Made by a program: the position numbers and the translations under genes
Shown here: positions 43,168-52,615 of the stretch, piece after piece
Position numbering within the stretch: position 1 is the stretch's first letter
Layout: each line of letters starts with the position of its first letter
Notes under the pieces: model-generated
What the model was told of the DNA's origin: nothing
Seen by the model: only the letters and a program-made list of their open reading frames with translations
The model's database searches: none
Source: Symbiodinium natans
Lineage: Eukaryota; Sar; Dinophyceae; Suessiales; Symbiodiniaceae
NCBI GenBank assembly: GCA_905221605.1
Contig: CAJNDS010002263.1
Location: 151,501 to 215,500, forward strand
DNA: 64,000 nt
Direction of reading: 5' to 3'

Positions 43168-43354
43168 TGTATGTACGTACGTACGTATGTATGTATGTAT
43201 GTATGTATGTACATGATGTGGACATGAATCCACTGTACAGCCTTCGAGGATCTTCCTGGCCTTTGCAGCCTGCTTCTATGGCGGAGCAGTCCTCTCCGTG
43301 TGGGCGTACACGCGCCGCGGCTGGTTGAATCACGACAAGCCCCAAGCAAAGTAA
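36568..43354 (+). CDS. Multipass membrane protein with TIR-like domain, paralogue 2
   Basis: A tandem paralogue of the gene at 30259, same strand. It starts MGHSQS, again an MGxxxS myristoylation pattern. Exons: 36568-37218 (FDLFLSHTWMTPGKWKLLSL, two membrane helices, CFLDVASIHQT), 37523 to about 37619 (DQQMMERGIYGIGG to LRVLWSMPYFS), about 38556-38650 (RLWCVFELAAFRIANPGG), 38766 to about 38945 (VMILWEYFFAVIYWSTR), 39136-39204 (EHFDLAQVQCSSEFDKD) and 39720 to about 39800 (VKWYGGEEAFTAFVRGP). Inferred later exons are 41513 to about 41580 (QQRMGSSLGFDVFWVF), 42380-42437 (FLFLCDRFAEPIRPG) and 43249-43354 (IFLAFAACFYGGAVLSV to a TAA). Three introns are absent from paralogue 1. The counterpart of the paralogue 1 exon at 32262 was not found. 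The exact WCVFE-exon junction is unresolved. Confidence 0.72.
37219..37522 (+). other. Paralogue-specific intron with GA donor and telomere-like block
   Basis: Splicing ACG to GAT aligns HQT-DQQMMERG with HQA-DAQLMERG of paralogue 1 with no gap. The intron then starts GATGCC and the exon restarts GATCAG, a direct repeat of GAT (GGAT counting the preceding base). Seven CCCTAAA-like units lie at 37256-37306. Paralogue 1 has no intron here. Confidence 0.7.
38350..38503 (+). repeat. CCCTAAA array
   Basis: About 22 units, ending in a CA microsatellite (38504-38524), just upstream of the RLWCVFE exon. Paralogue 1 has a roughly 100-base intron without an array at this position. Confidence 0.97.
38651..38765 (+). 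other. Paralogue-specific 115-base intron
   Basis: Removing 38651-38765 joins VVC to VMILWEY in phase 1 and matches IVCLILLMQY of paralogue 1 without gaps. The donor GTGTCT and the exon start GTGTGA share GTGT. It contains no telomere-like array. Confidence 0.75.
39205..39719 (+). other. Paralogue-specific GC-AG intron with purine repeat
   Basis: The donor GCAACC and acceptor CAAAG join HTAI to VKWYGGEEAF and match RTAIAQWYGSEEAF of paralogue 1 residue for residue. Its interior is mostly GA and GGGA microsatellite. Paralogue 1 reads through this point without an intron. Confidence 0.75.
39393..39710 (+). repeat. GA and GGGAGA purine microsatellites
   Basis: Two long purine blocks, 39393-39509 and 39570-39705, separated by a short mixed segment. 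Both are inside the GC-AG intron. Confidence 0.95.
40559..40634. mobile_element. Miniature inverted-repeat element, family E
   Basis: CGAAATTAGGGGTACC at the left mirrors GGGTCCCTTAGTTTCG at the right. It is intronic in paralogue 2. From 39810 to 41420 no exon was identified. Confidence 0.65.
41157..41235. mobile_element. Family E fragment
   Basis: GGTCCGTATGGG and CCCAAAGAGTAGCATCCCC match the left part of the element at 29806. The other end is not found. Confidence 0.45.
41422..41508 (+). repeat. CCCTAAA array at a conserved exon border
   Basis: About 12 perfect units preceding the exon QQRMGSSLG, the counterpart of 33287-33366 in paralogue 1. Confidence 0.97.
42303..42376 (+). repeat. 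CCCTAAA array
   Basis: About ten degenerate units immediately before the LCDRF exon of paralogue 2. Confidence 0.92.
43135..43211 (+). repeat. TATG/TACG microsatellite
   Basis: About 18 ATGT units with a central TACG block, 37 bases upstream of the last exon of paralogue 2. Confidence 0.95.
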
Positions 43355-43723
43355 CGATACGCAGCCATACGCAGATGGAGGGCCCTTAAACCCTCGACCC
43401 AAGCGGATCGCCCCATGCTGACATCGAAGGACGGTATCTTTGATAGTGCATGCTTCAGGCTTATTGCAAGGCCTTTAATTATGGCTCTTGTTTCAAGGAT
43501 CCCAGATGGACCCTAATTGTAGAGAACCCCAAACCGTAACTTTGGCGGAAAAGGATTCAGGAAATAATGCATTTGGGCGTACAAAAACAAGGCGGCATAG
43601 AATCAGCTCGGAGGGTTCTCAAGCACATCCTCCTTTGTAAACCCAAAACCCAAACCCCTCTCACAAGAACAAGCCTCAAGGATCCCCCCCCCCCACTCCC
43701 CCAAACCCCAAACTCTAAATGCT

Positions 43724-43793
43724 TGTAAACCCTAAACCCTAAACCCCTATAAACCCTAAACCCTAAACCCTAAACCCTAAACCCTAAACCCCC
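43724..43793 (+). repeat. CCCTAAA array
   Basis: About nine units, 17 bases before the exon candidate at 43811. Confidence 0.93.
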
Positions 43794-43810
43794 TAAACCT
43801 CCTCAACCAG

Positions 43811-43917
43811 CGAGGTCCAGCCAGCGGGCCGCGGTTGCCTGGCTTTGCGTCTCGCTGCTTGGCGCCGCCCTGTCCTCTGGGGCATTGAAACCTCGATGCT
43901 CCAAGAGGCTAATTTAA
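43811..43917 (+). CDS. Candidate terminal exon with a membrane helix
   Basis: A CAACCAG acceptor opens a frame RSSQRAAVAWLCVSLLGAAL then SSGALKPRCSKRLI and TAA. The hydrophobic core suggests a membrane helix. A second frame is open for a similar length, so the frame is not certain. It may be an alternative 3' exon of paralogue 2. Confidence 0.38.
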
Positions 43918-44181
43918 CATAGGGGTCGGAATAATTACTAAGTGTATTTCTTCCCTATTTAGTCCAGGGGTCGGAGGAAGTACGAAGAGTATGCCCTCGT
44001 AGTATATCTATACTGTAATGTCTCCAAACCTCTGTTCTAATTATAATTATTTAGGCCCTATGTTAATCGGCTTGGTTTTGTTGGGCGTTTAAGCGGCTTA
44101 GGGTTTAGGGTTCTGGCAGCCCAAGCCCGCAAAAAAGCTACAACGCCCCTTCTTAGAAGGTTGTAAAGCTTTCAGGGGTTC

Positions 44182-44290
44182 ACTTGGAGGTTCATGGGTC
44201 CTTATGCATGGCGTTGTATGCCGAGAGAGGGTGAAAACTGCAGATACAACACCTATTTCCCTACGTATCACTGCCCATGAGCCTCCAAGC
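44182..44290. mobile_element. Miniature inverted-repeat element, family D, intact copy
   Basis: ACTTGGAGGTTCATGGG at the left mirrors CCCATGAGCCTCCAAG at the right with one mismatch. It is the best copy. Relatives or fragments are at 32138, 46585, 58812 and near 12860. A family C element follows 32 bases later. Confidence 0.8.
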
Positions 44291-44322
44291 AGGGTCGATC
44301 AGTCCAAAGCAAGCTTCACTGG

Positions 44323-44428
44323 GACCGGGAGTAGGCCCTTGCTCCCTTTTTTTAGAGTGTAGGTTATCTTAGAACCCCCTTTAAACCAAAAAGGGTACCC
44401 TGTTTATTCCTAGGTTGCTCCTGGGTGC
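44323..44428. mobile_element. Miniature inverted-repeat element, family C, copy 2
   Basis: GGACCGGGAGTAGGCCCTTG at the left and GGTTGCTCCTGGGT at the right. About three quarters of the bases match copy 1 at 9912 by eye. Confidence 0.7.
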
Positions 44429-45138
44429 CGTAGCCCTAAACCCTAAACCCCAAACCCTAAACCCAAACTCCTGGGGTTTAGTTCACTGTGCCACCGCGCG
44501 CTGCGGCTCCCAACGTGGGGCCGTGGCCGCCCGACAGCGCCAGCCAGGGATGCCGGCGTCGTGAGATAGGCAAGAGCAGAACTGGGGTTTGGGAAGTTCA
44601 GGTTGAGGGGTTAGGGGTTCGGGTTTAGGGGTTCGGGTTTAGGGGTTTGGGGTTTAGGCCTGCTCGATAATGCGCAAAGCGAGAAAGTGCAAGAAGGCGA
44701 AGCCCTAAAGTCCTATCAAGTCCTATCCTGAAATTTGGGGGGCCACCTACTTCAGAAGCCCTGTGGAGCGGCTCAAGAGCCTGAAGCCGAATTTCAAGAA
44801 GTAATTGGGAGCAGCAGTTGCACCTTTCATCAATCCCAACTTGGCAAACCCTAATCCCTTCCTGTTCTGTCAACTGAAAACACAAAACTGGCAGCGTGAA
44901 AACCCTAGATTCGCCTGCCTATCCACGTCAGTACAGATTGACGGGTGGGCCAGATGGAAACCATCGCCCCGCCTACAGAGAGACGCCCTGACCTGTCCGG
45001 ACAAATGCAAGGAGGCAAAAATCGAGTTGCTTTCGCCACCACCCCCTAAATCCCAAATGCGCAAAGCCTTCACGGGCAGATTTAGGCATTGTGGTTCAGA
45101 CCCCCCTACAGTAGACCCTAGTGCTGACGCGCGCTGAG

Positions 45139-46283
45139 GGAGGAGGAGGAGTATGCGCGCCAGATGGAAGAGCTGGAGAAGGACACCAGAAATCCCAAAC
45201 TTAAAGCCCGAAGCAAAACCCACTGGTGCAACTCATGATCTGGGATTATGGGCTCGGAAGCCCTCAGACCCTGTAGTTTGAGGTGAGTGCGCGAGGTGTT
45301 TGGCAACAGTTCAGCATTTCGGTTCCTCTTTTGTGTGGCTCGAGGCTTCATGCTTTGGGAGCTGCTACGGCGACAAGGGAAGAACTGGGAAACTCGCTCC
45401 GCTCGAGGAAGTTCTGGACTGATTCCCGAAAGTCTCGGAATTCAAGAAGGAACACCTCTTCAACGCCCAAGCCCCAAAGCTCCTTGAACCCCAAACCCCA
45501 AAAAACCAAAGCCCGAAACTCACGGCCAGGAGCTCGAGGAAGAGGAGAGCGAACGCCTGCGCCAAGAGAAGGAGGACGGGGTACCGGGCGGAGACGATTC
45601 AGGGTTGAGGGTTGAGGGTTGACCAGGGTTTGGAGTTATAGGGTTCAGGGAGAGGTCTTTGTGGCTTCGGGATCTTCCCCGAAAGTTGGGCGCGGGGTTG
45701 CTGCAGCATCTGCGCTTGGGGTTTCGGGTTTAGGGTCTTGGGTTTTGGGTTGTAGGGTTATAGGGTTATAGGGTTTAGGTTTTCGGGTTAGGGTTTAGGG
45801 TTAGGGCGTTCCTCTTGCAGTGAACCGCGCAGGAGCTCCAGAAGGAGGAGGAAGATTTGGACACTCGGCTGGAGCAATTCGGGCAAGCCGTACTCCTTGG
45901 GATGTTCCCCCTTATACTAACAGTCCTGAACTGGGATTATGATAGGGGGCACTAGAATCGCGATGAAGGACTGTTAGAGGGGAACATCCCAACACATCCC
46001 CCCACATATCTATAAACACCCTAAGGGAGGCACACTCACTCTCACATAGCTGACTGCTTGCCTCGAACCTGCGTGTACTTGGGGCGTGACCTTCAGTGTC
46101 ACATCCCTGTGCCTAAACAGCCTCACAAGTATGCTGAAGACATTAGATGCCGCAAATCGAGAGAACCTCCCGGTGGGTCCCTCGAGTACCCTCCCCTCGA
46201 ATCAGGATAGGGAGCTCTTGGAGGAGATGGGCTATGACGAGGACGACATCCAGGACAGGCTCTCTGGATCTCGCGCGGGCGGG
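45139..46283 (+). CDS. Coiled-coil protein with a UBA-like segment, four exons
   Basis: Exons: 45139-45188 (EEEEYARQMEELEKDT), 45530-45580 (ELEEEESERLRQEKEDG, donor GTACCG), 45833-45889 (ELQKEEEDLDTRLEQFGQA, donor GTACTC) and 46206 to about 46283 (DRELLEEMGYDEDDIQDRLS then GSRAG). The last three join in phase 0 throughout. The first three are charged coiled coil. The last resembles the UBA-type helix found after the catalytic domain of MARK/AMPK-like kinases (MGYxxxxIQDxL), but no kinase exon is seen. A family A element starts seven bases after the third exon ends. The EF-hand exons that follow at 47552 also join in phase 0 and could be the same gene. Confidence 0.55.
45720..45808 (+). repeat. 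TTTAGGG array, degenerate
   Basis: TTTCGGG, TTATAGGG and TTTAGGG units between the second and third coiled-coil exons, here nearer the acceptor side. Confidence 0.85.
45897..45992. mobile_element. Miniature inverted-repeat element, family A, best copy
   Basis: TTGGGATGTTCCCCCTTATA continues to ACTAACAGTCCT at the left. AGGACTGTTAG then AGGGGAACATCCCAA at the right is its reverse complement with few changes. It starts seven bases inside an intron. Confidence 0.85.
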
Positions 46284-46289
46284 GGGTGG

Positions 46290-46340
46290 GGGGGGTTTAG
46301 GGTTTAGGGTTTAGGGCTTTAGGGTTTAGGGTTTAGGGGG
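46290..46340 (+). repeat. TTTAGGG array after exon
   Basis: Six units directly following the UBA-like exon. Confidence 0.9.
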
Positions 46341-46584
46341 CTTTTAGGGGGATCTTTCAGGGCGGGCGGGGTCGGGGTTTGGTTTAGGCTTTGTTGGGTC
46401 GTTGTCAGCGCCACTTCCCAAGGGGTTGTGGAGTTGAGTCTGCTTCCGACTTGGCTTCTGACAGTGCTTCCTTGGTAGAGACGACATTGGCCATCTAAGC
46501 CCTAAACCCTAAACGTTAACCCCTAAGAGCCCTAAGCGCCGAGTAGCAAGCCCTGGTTGGCTTGATAAGACTTTAGGGGTCCTT

Positions 46585-46680
46585 ACCTGGAGGTTTATGG
46601 GTATTTATATGTAGGGTTTCACGTATGGTAGCTATCGCTATAACCTTACTTAGGGTGCTTATAGCCCTACTTCCCCACGA
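46585..46680. mobile_element. Family D element, partial
   Basis: ACCTGGAGGTTTATGGGTA matches the family D left end. The right end is too decayed to place. From 46690 to 47550 no exon is supported; it holds scattered CCCTAAA-like units and one GGGTGGCAAA-type motif at 47037. Confidence 0.5.
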
Positions 46681-47551
46681 ACGTCGACGTAGGGCTTTGG
46701 CTTTAGGGGGCTTTGAAAGGCTTCGGGTCCAGGGCTTCGTAAGACTTTAGACACTTGAGGGTTCAGGGGGGTTCGCGCAATTCAGTAGTGTCCTCCAGAG
46801 GCATGCCACCCATACTGGCAGTGGAACTGTCCACGACTTATGAGGATCATGCGCCATCAGCTTTGCAAAAAGCGACAACCACAGCTATCCAACATATCCG
46901 TGCGCCCTACGCCCCACAAACCCGTAACCCCTACGCCTGAACCCGCACCTTGACCCCCTAAACCCTTGAGCTACTGAGCTTGGGCAGAGACTCTGTATGT
47001 ATTTCCTTTCTCCTCGGCAGTTGCCTGTGGAGCAATGCTAGAGGAGTGGCAAAATGAACCATCGACCGTTTTAAACCCTAGCCCTTAAAACCTTGAACCC
47101 TCAAACCGCATAAGCCCTCAAACCCTACACCGCCTACATCCTGAAACATTTGAACCCTGGGACCCTTGAACCCTGCAATCCTCAAACGCCTAAGCCCTAA
47201 AACCCCCTACCCCCCCCAAAGCCCTCAAACCCGCAAACCCTAATTAAGCACGAACAAGTCGGACATCACCAGAAGTCGTTTTTTGGGGTAGGCTCTCATG
47301 ATAAAACCCCTTGATAGGATTCATAGGCCACCTGCACCGAAAGTAGGTTTGTGGGTTCTTCAGGCAGGGTTTTCATTATGATTCCGGTCGACCGCCGACT
47401 CCTAAAACACGGAACAACAACCCCCTCCCCCCTTCCCCACCCGACAAAAACAGCTTGAGCTGAATCTCTTCCCCCTAGTGAGCCCTAAGCCCTCTCAGGT
47501 GTTGTTCCCCTACACACCCTGAACCCTTCTAAGCCCTGGTAACCCTCTCAG

Positions 47552-49248
47552 GAGTTGATCGAGACTTTCCGCATGTTTGACAAGGCTGGGCCGATCCGGA
47601 ACCTCCACCTGCCCCACCCATTCTTGTACCCCAAGGGTTTGGGAAGTGTGCCCAATACAATGTGCACATTCTTTTATTACGTTGTGTCGGGTTACATGAC
47701 ACATTAAACTGGGGTGGCAAAAGTGAGTGGCTCGGGCCCTTGACAAGTGGTCTCGAGTGGTCCGTCTGCCCCGCAGAAACCGAGCTCTGGAAAAAGTGAC
47801 TGGGGGAGTGGCTCGGAGCAATCAGAGAATGATATCTGGGCTCTGGCAGAAGTGATGTGAGAGTGATTTGGGCACTGCATGTCCCTCTCACCTTCACAGA
47901 CTAACTTGGTCCCCAACTATTTAAAGCAGGGAATCGTCGGGTCCCGACGCGTCGCATCGCGCAGATGGCTAACCCTGAAGTGCATGGGCTGGGTATGGCC
48001 GGGTAAGGAGGGTCAGTGGGGGTGCTGTGACAGCTGTGTTGGGCGCTGGGAACTGGGCTCAGTTTCGTGCTCAGGGATCAGAGGGGGTTTTGGGGCTCAG
48101 GGTTGGCGGGTCATTAGTCCTAAACCCTTTAATCTCCAACCGCAAGGCCCTAGACCCCAAGTGACCTCTTGCATAGTTGGGATCCTCGATCAGGTTCTGC
48201 AGAACCTTAGCCAAGAAGTAGTGCAGACGCCCAAAACCAATGTGATGCCCTCCCCACGTATTATGAACATGTCCATAAACTACCCGAATTAGGCATTCTA
48301 AGACAAAAAGGCCCAAGCCCTAAACCCTAAACCCTAAACCCTAAGCCCTAAACCCTAAACCCTAAACACTAAACCCTAAACCCTAAACCCCAAAGGCCCT
48401 AAAGAGGTAGCCCTCCCCAGGATGGCAATGGCTTCATTGACAAGACCGAGCTGGGTGCCGTCATGGAGAGCATGGGAGAGGAATACACGGACGAAGCTTG
48501 TTTGCAAGCCCTTGGGGGGGGGGGGGGGGGGGGCGTGGGGGCGGTTCGGGGGAGGGCGGGGTTTGGTTTTGGGTGTGTGGTTGGGGGTTCGGGCAAAAAG
48601 GATGTTTGGGGGTTGTTGGCTGGGGGGGGCCGGGGGTGTGGGGTTTGGGTTTTGGGTTTAGGGTTTAGGTAGGGTTTAGGGTTTAGGGTTTAGGGTTTAG
48701 GGTTTAGGGTTTAGGGTTTCTCCTCTTCACGGATGAGCGCAGGGCTCCGTTGCAAGCCTTGGGGTGGACAGGTTTATCTGTGCACCACAGGGTGTGGAAT
48801 TGTCGACTGGAGCTAAGGAAGAGTTGGATGAGATGCTTGAAGAAGCCGACACTGATGCGGATGGACCGCTCGCGTGCAGGGATTGGGCACTCTGAATTGC
48901 GATCTGCAGGTACCAGAGATGACCCCACCTCAATCTTGGAAGCTTGCAGGGAGGGCCTGGGTTCATGGGGTTTAAGAGCTTTGCAGGTTCGTGGGTTTCG
49001 GTACGTGATCCAGTGGGTCTTCAGGCTGTTTATGCTCAGTGCTTTCATGCTTAATTCCCCTCCGCGGCTAGATCCGACTCGCCCAGCCTCAGTTCAACAG
49101 CATGTCTCGAGCCATCTACAAACCCGCTAGATTCCATCACGGAGCACTCAGCCCTGCCTTTCGAAAACAACTCAAGAGCACGTGTGGCCGACACATGACG
49201 TGGCCAGGAAGAATCAACTACGTGGAGTTCGCCGCCATGATGCTGTGA
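47552..49248 (+). CDS. Calmodulin-like protein, C-terminal EF-hand pair
   Basis: Four exons with consistent phases: 47552-47584 (ELIETFRMFDK, donor GCTGGG), 48421-48492 (DGNGFIDKTELGAVMESMGE then EYTD), 48818-48863 (EELDEMLEEADTDAD plus one base) and 49208-49248 (completing Gly, RINYVEFAAMML, TGA). Joined, they give two canonical 12-residue calcium loops, DKDGNGFIDKTE and DTDADGRINYVE, each with Asp at 1, Gly at 6 and Glu at 12. The spacing between them matches calmodulin and centrin. Both loops are split by introns. The donors of exons two and three read as GA (GAAGCT and GACCGC). For the second intron GAAG is repeated at the acceptor side. The N-terminal EF-hand pair was not found, so the protein may be a fusion with the coiled-coil exons upstream. 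Likely calcium sensor. Confidence 0.8.
48316..48398 (+). repeat. CCCTAAA array before EF-hand exon
   Basis: Eleven units followed by a CCCTCCCCAG acceptor for exon two of the EF-hand gene. Confidence 0.95.
48656..48720 (+). repeat. TTTAGGG array after EF-hand exon
   Basis: Nine units in the following intron, preceded by a run of about 20 G near 48511. Confidence 0.95.
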
Positions 49249-49617
49249 TCCGTTTTTTTTGAGCCCTGCCAAGGCAGCGACTTCCCGGAAAAGACTTAAA
49301 GTTTGGGGGAGTTCAGGACGGTAGCAGAAGGGATGCCCCAAAGTGCACGATCACCCCCCCCCCCTCCCCCCCCCTGTGGAGCGCCGATCTCTCTCCCGGC
49401 GCAGCTTACGCATCTCCTGCGCAGAAACTGCCCTTTCGGTCTGTGTGGCCAAATTCCCTGGGTTGCAGTTGAAGGAACTTCAACTACATTGCCTTCACAA
49501 GCTAGGCACATGGCTTCTTACTTTTTGTTGAACCGCATGAGGGCAGCTTCATTTGAGTCCCTGAACAGTAACCCTAAACCCCAAACCCTAAACCCTAAAC
49601 CCAAAACCCGGCTCCAG

Positions 49618-49707
49618 GCTTGTGTCTTTGTGGGGCCGCCGCTCCGGATCTTCTCAGCACTACCGCAGGCGACCGAGGGGGAATCGCAAGTCCCCCAAAG
49701 ACCGCAG
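49618..49707 (+). CDS. Exon-like block between inverted arrays, frame unresolved
   Basis: A GCTCCAG acceptor and a CAG|GTGCAC donor enclose 90 bases, with CCCTAAA repeats on the left and TTTAGGG on the right. All three frames are open, for example LVSLWGRRSGSSQHYRRRPR in one, so the product cannot be stated. Confidence 0.4.
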
Positions 49708-49744
49708 GTGCACGCGGTTGCGGGTGTTTTAAGGGGGTTTCGGT

Positions 49745-49822
49745 TTTAGGGTTTAGGGTTGAGGGTTCAGGGTTTAGGGTTTAGGGTTCAGGGTTTGGGG
49801 TTCAGGGTTTAGGGTTTAGGGG
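49745..49822 (+). repeat. TTTAGGG array, degenerate
   Basis: About ten units with TTCAGGG and TTTGGGG variants. Confidence 0.92.
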
Positions 49823-50240
49823 CTTCAGGGTTTTAGGCTTTTGGGGCTTGGGCATAAAAGGAGTTTCTGAGGGGTTCGGGTTTAGGCTCGCGAGCTTGGA
49901 GTTTGTTGAGTTGGGGGCCGGCACGCGCAAACCAGCGGGCACCCCGGGATCGCCATGAGATTCATCTCTGCAAGCAGACGCCCTCAACGCCTGAACACAC
50001 AAGCAGCACACTCAACAACCGGCCCCAAGACCCCAAAACGCTTCCCAATTACCAAAGCTGGAGGCTGGAGGCGGGAGTGAAAAGAATGAAAAGAAACTCC
50101 CTAGACCCATCCTGAACCCTAAAACCAGAACTAGGTTGGCTTTTCGGCATCTGTTACATCTTCCTTCTTTGGGTTTTTCAGGGCCTAACGCATCAGACAT
50201 TTTTCAAACGAGTTTCAAGGTGGAACCCAGAGAAACGCAG

Positions 50241-50942
50241 TGCCCCTTGAAGAGCTGACAGGCTGGAGCCTCGATCTGCCAATGTGCGGCAGGGTTCCGA
50301 TGGGCCGCGGTAGGTTTTTCCGGGGGCTGGAGGACACACCGGAGGGTGAAACTTAGGGGGCCCCAGCCTGCAAGATCAGGATGCTCAGTTGCTTGCTTCA
50401 GCGGGCCTTCGTTCGCTCTTGGTTGTTTTTACTGGTACCGTCTTTGACCACGCCTGCCTGTGTTTCGCAGTTCAGCCAGAGGTGAACCTCCAGTCGGACA
50501 CAAGACTTCAAAAGTCTCGGGTCCCATAGCCACAGCGCTCGCTGCGAGCTTCTGCGAGGGTATAGGCCATGATCTGCTGCAGTCGGGTCAGGGGACACAT
50601 GAAAGAGCCAAAAGCCCTTGTCAGATTTTCCTAAACTCTTTTTCGCCCGAGACTTATACAAAACCTCCAAAAGCCGAGACCATAGGACTCTTGGCCCTGC
50701 CCAAAACGGTTCCCACTGGTTTTCCCCATGCTCAAACCCTCGGCGGGTGCCTGCGCAGAGTCCCCGGTTTTGGAGATGTCGTTCTTCCCCACTCCTACAA
50801 TATGCCTCTTGCGGCCATCCCCTCAGTCCTAAGGTTTAGGGCTTAGGGTTCTTGGAAAGGAGGACACATTATCTAAAAGCATGCACGGCCCTTGCAGATT
50901 GCGTTCGCGAGCAGTGAAGGGAAGGAGCCGGCGGGGATCGAA
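50241..50942 (+). CDS. Two candidate exons of an unknown protein
   Basis: Exon 50241-50293 follows ACGCAG, encodes PLEELTGWSLDLPMCGR and ends at GTTCCG in phase 0. Exon 50898-50942 follows TTGCAG, encodes IAFASSEGKEPAGIE and ends at GTATGT in phase 0. The phases agree. The family is not recognised. From 51000 to 52610 no exon is supported. Confidence 0.45.
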
Positions 50943-52615
50943 GTATGTCGAAGTGGGACTTGCAGCTACAACACTACCGTCGGCGTCCATCAATGATGCA
51001 GTCCGGCTCCTTACTGGTTTAAGTGTTTTGCCGTCGCAGGTGCCCCATTCTTGCTTTCAGCCTGCCCATCGCAGTCCAGGTTCAGATGAACAAAAATGGG
51101 GCTTTCCCAAATCAGGGGTTCCTAGAGTAAGGATACGAGTGTTTTTCGGGTAGGTGCCCCGAAGTCAAAAGTAGCGACATGCTGCGATGGGCGGAGGGCC
51201 CTGCCCTTTGGCATCCTGACATGACTCGCTTAAAGCGCACTGGCTATCCACGCTTTGCCTAGCACATGGAAGGATAGTCCTCGCGAGCTGGCGCCAGGAC
51301 CGCAGGAGGCAACCCGACTTCTGAATCGCTAAGACCCTGATACAGCCACCCAAGACTGCAGCATGATGCTTGCCTCCCTGCCTGGCAGTTTGCCCAAGGA
51401 AGCTGCCAGTGAAGATCTTTGCCCGCTTCGCCGTTTTGCGTGCCTGCGGTTGAGGGCGCGGGCTTGAGCAGCAGTCGTAGGCCTGCTCTTGAGCTCGTGG
51501 GAGTTGGATGAGTTTTTGTAGGGGATTCGGAAACAGGGGCATCCTTTTTGGGAAGGGGACTTTATTCTAGTTGGGGTATAAAAGGGGTACACCTAGTTTG
51601 GAAAATGCCTATTTGTAGTCCATTGGGATCTCAAGGGCTTCATGAAAAAACAAGTCGTCAGCCCCCAAGTGCCTTCAACCGTGGACGTTGCAGTCCCTTG
51701 CATCTGTGTAGTAGTCCACTGCCGGGGATTTAGGGTTGAGGGTTTCGGGTTGCCTTTTTCCTGTTTGCAGCAGGGCTCAGCAAGGCACAGAATCTGATCG
51801 AGCGCTGAACCCCCTGGAGCCACGCCTAAACCGCTTTTCCGTACCTGTGGCAGTGGAAGACTCTTTTTGCCAAGACGTCAATGCAATACCTGCCCAGAAC
51901 CAGAAAAACTTGTCTTGAGCCGATTTGCCACCCCGTGAGAGTCACGCCTGCGTACGCTTCTGCAAGTGTCGCAGGCAGCCATAAAGCAAAGCTCCAGACG
52001 ATGGAATGACAAGTCGCTTCATCGCTTGAAAATGCAGCACTGTCATGGTGTAGGTTATGTTCTAGCCACAGTCTGCCAATGTAGGAGTTACGAAAAGAAA
52101 GCTTACTCCTCGAGACCCGCCTCTATGACCTGGCCTTAATAGCTGCGAGCCATGGGAAAGAAGCCGCCGCGTGGCCGGCAAGGAGTGTATGGCAGTGTAT
52201 GGTGAAGGTTGGAGCAAGCATTCAGTGGTTTGGATGTTTGGGCTTCGGAGGCTTGAAAATCTACGCAGTGTCGGTGACGATACAAGTGAGAAGTGATCGC
52301 AAAAGCCCCCCCCCCCCCGATTTTTAGCTGACTTTGTGCGTCACTTTGCTCCTTGTACAAGTCAAACAGACAGTTTATAGGGTCGTTTTGACTCTTCATG
52401 TATCATCTTCCTTCTTTTTCTCTTTCATTTTATTCATATGTTCCCTCTGTCTCTCTCTCTCTCTCTCTATTGCATGGTTACGATCATTAGTTTTGTATCG
52501 TTCACACAGTCAACATAAGACAATACGCCCGTGTCATTATGAAAGCAGGCATGTGAAGGCATGGTTGCACGGAAGGAGCAGGACCATTCGAGGAAACACA
52601 GAAGTATCTGGCTAC

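Noticed and set aside
43495-43536. Third family B element
   Set aside because: Only one end (GGACCCTAATTGTAGAGAAC) resembles the family; no partner end was found.
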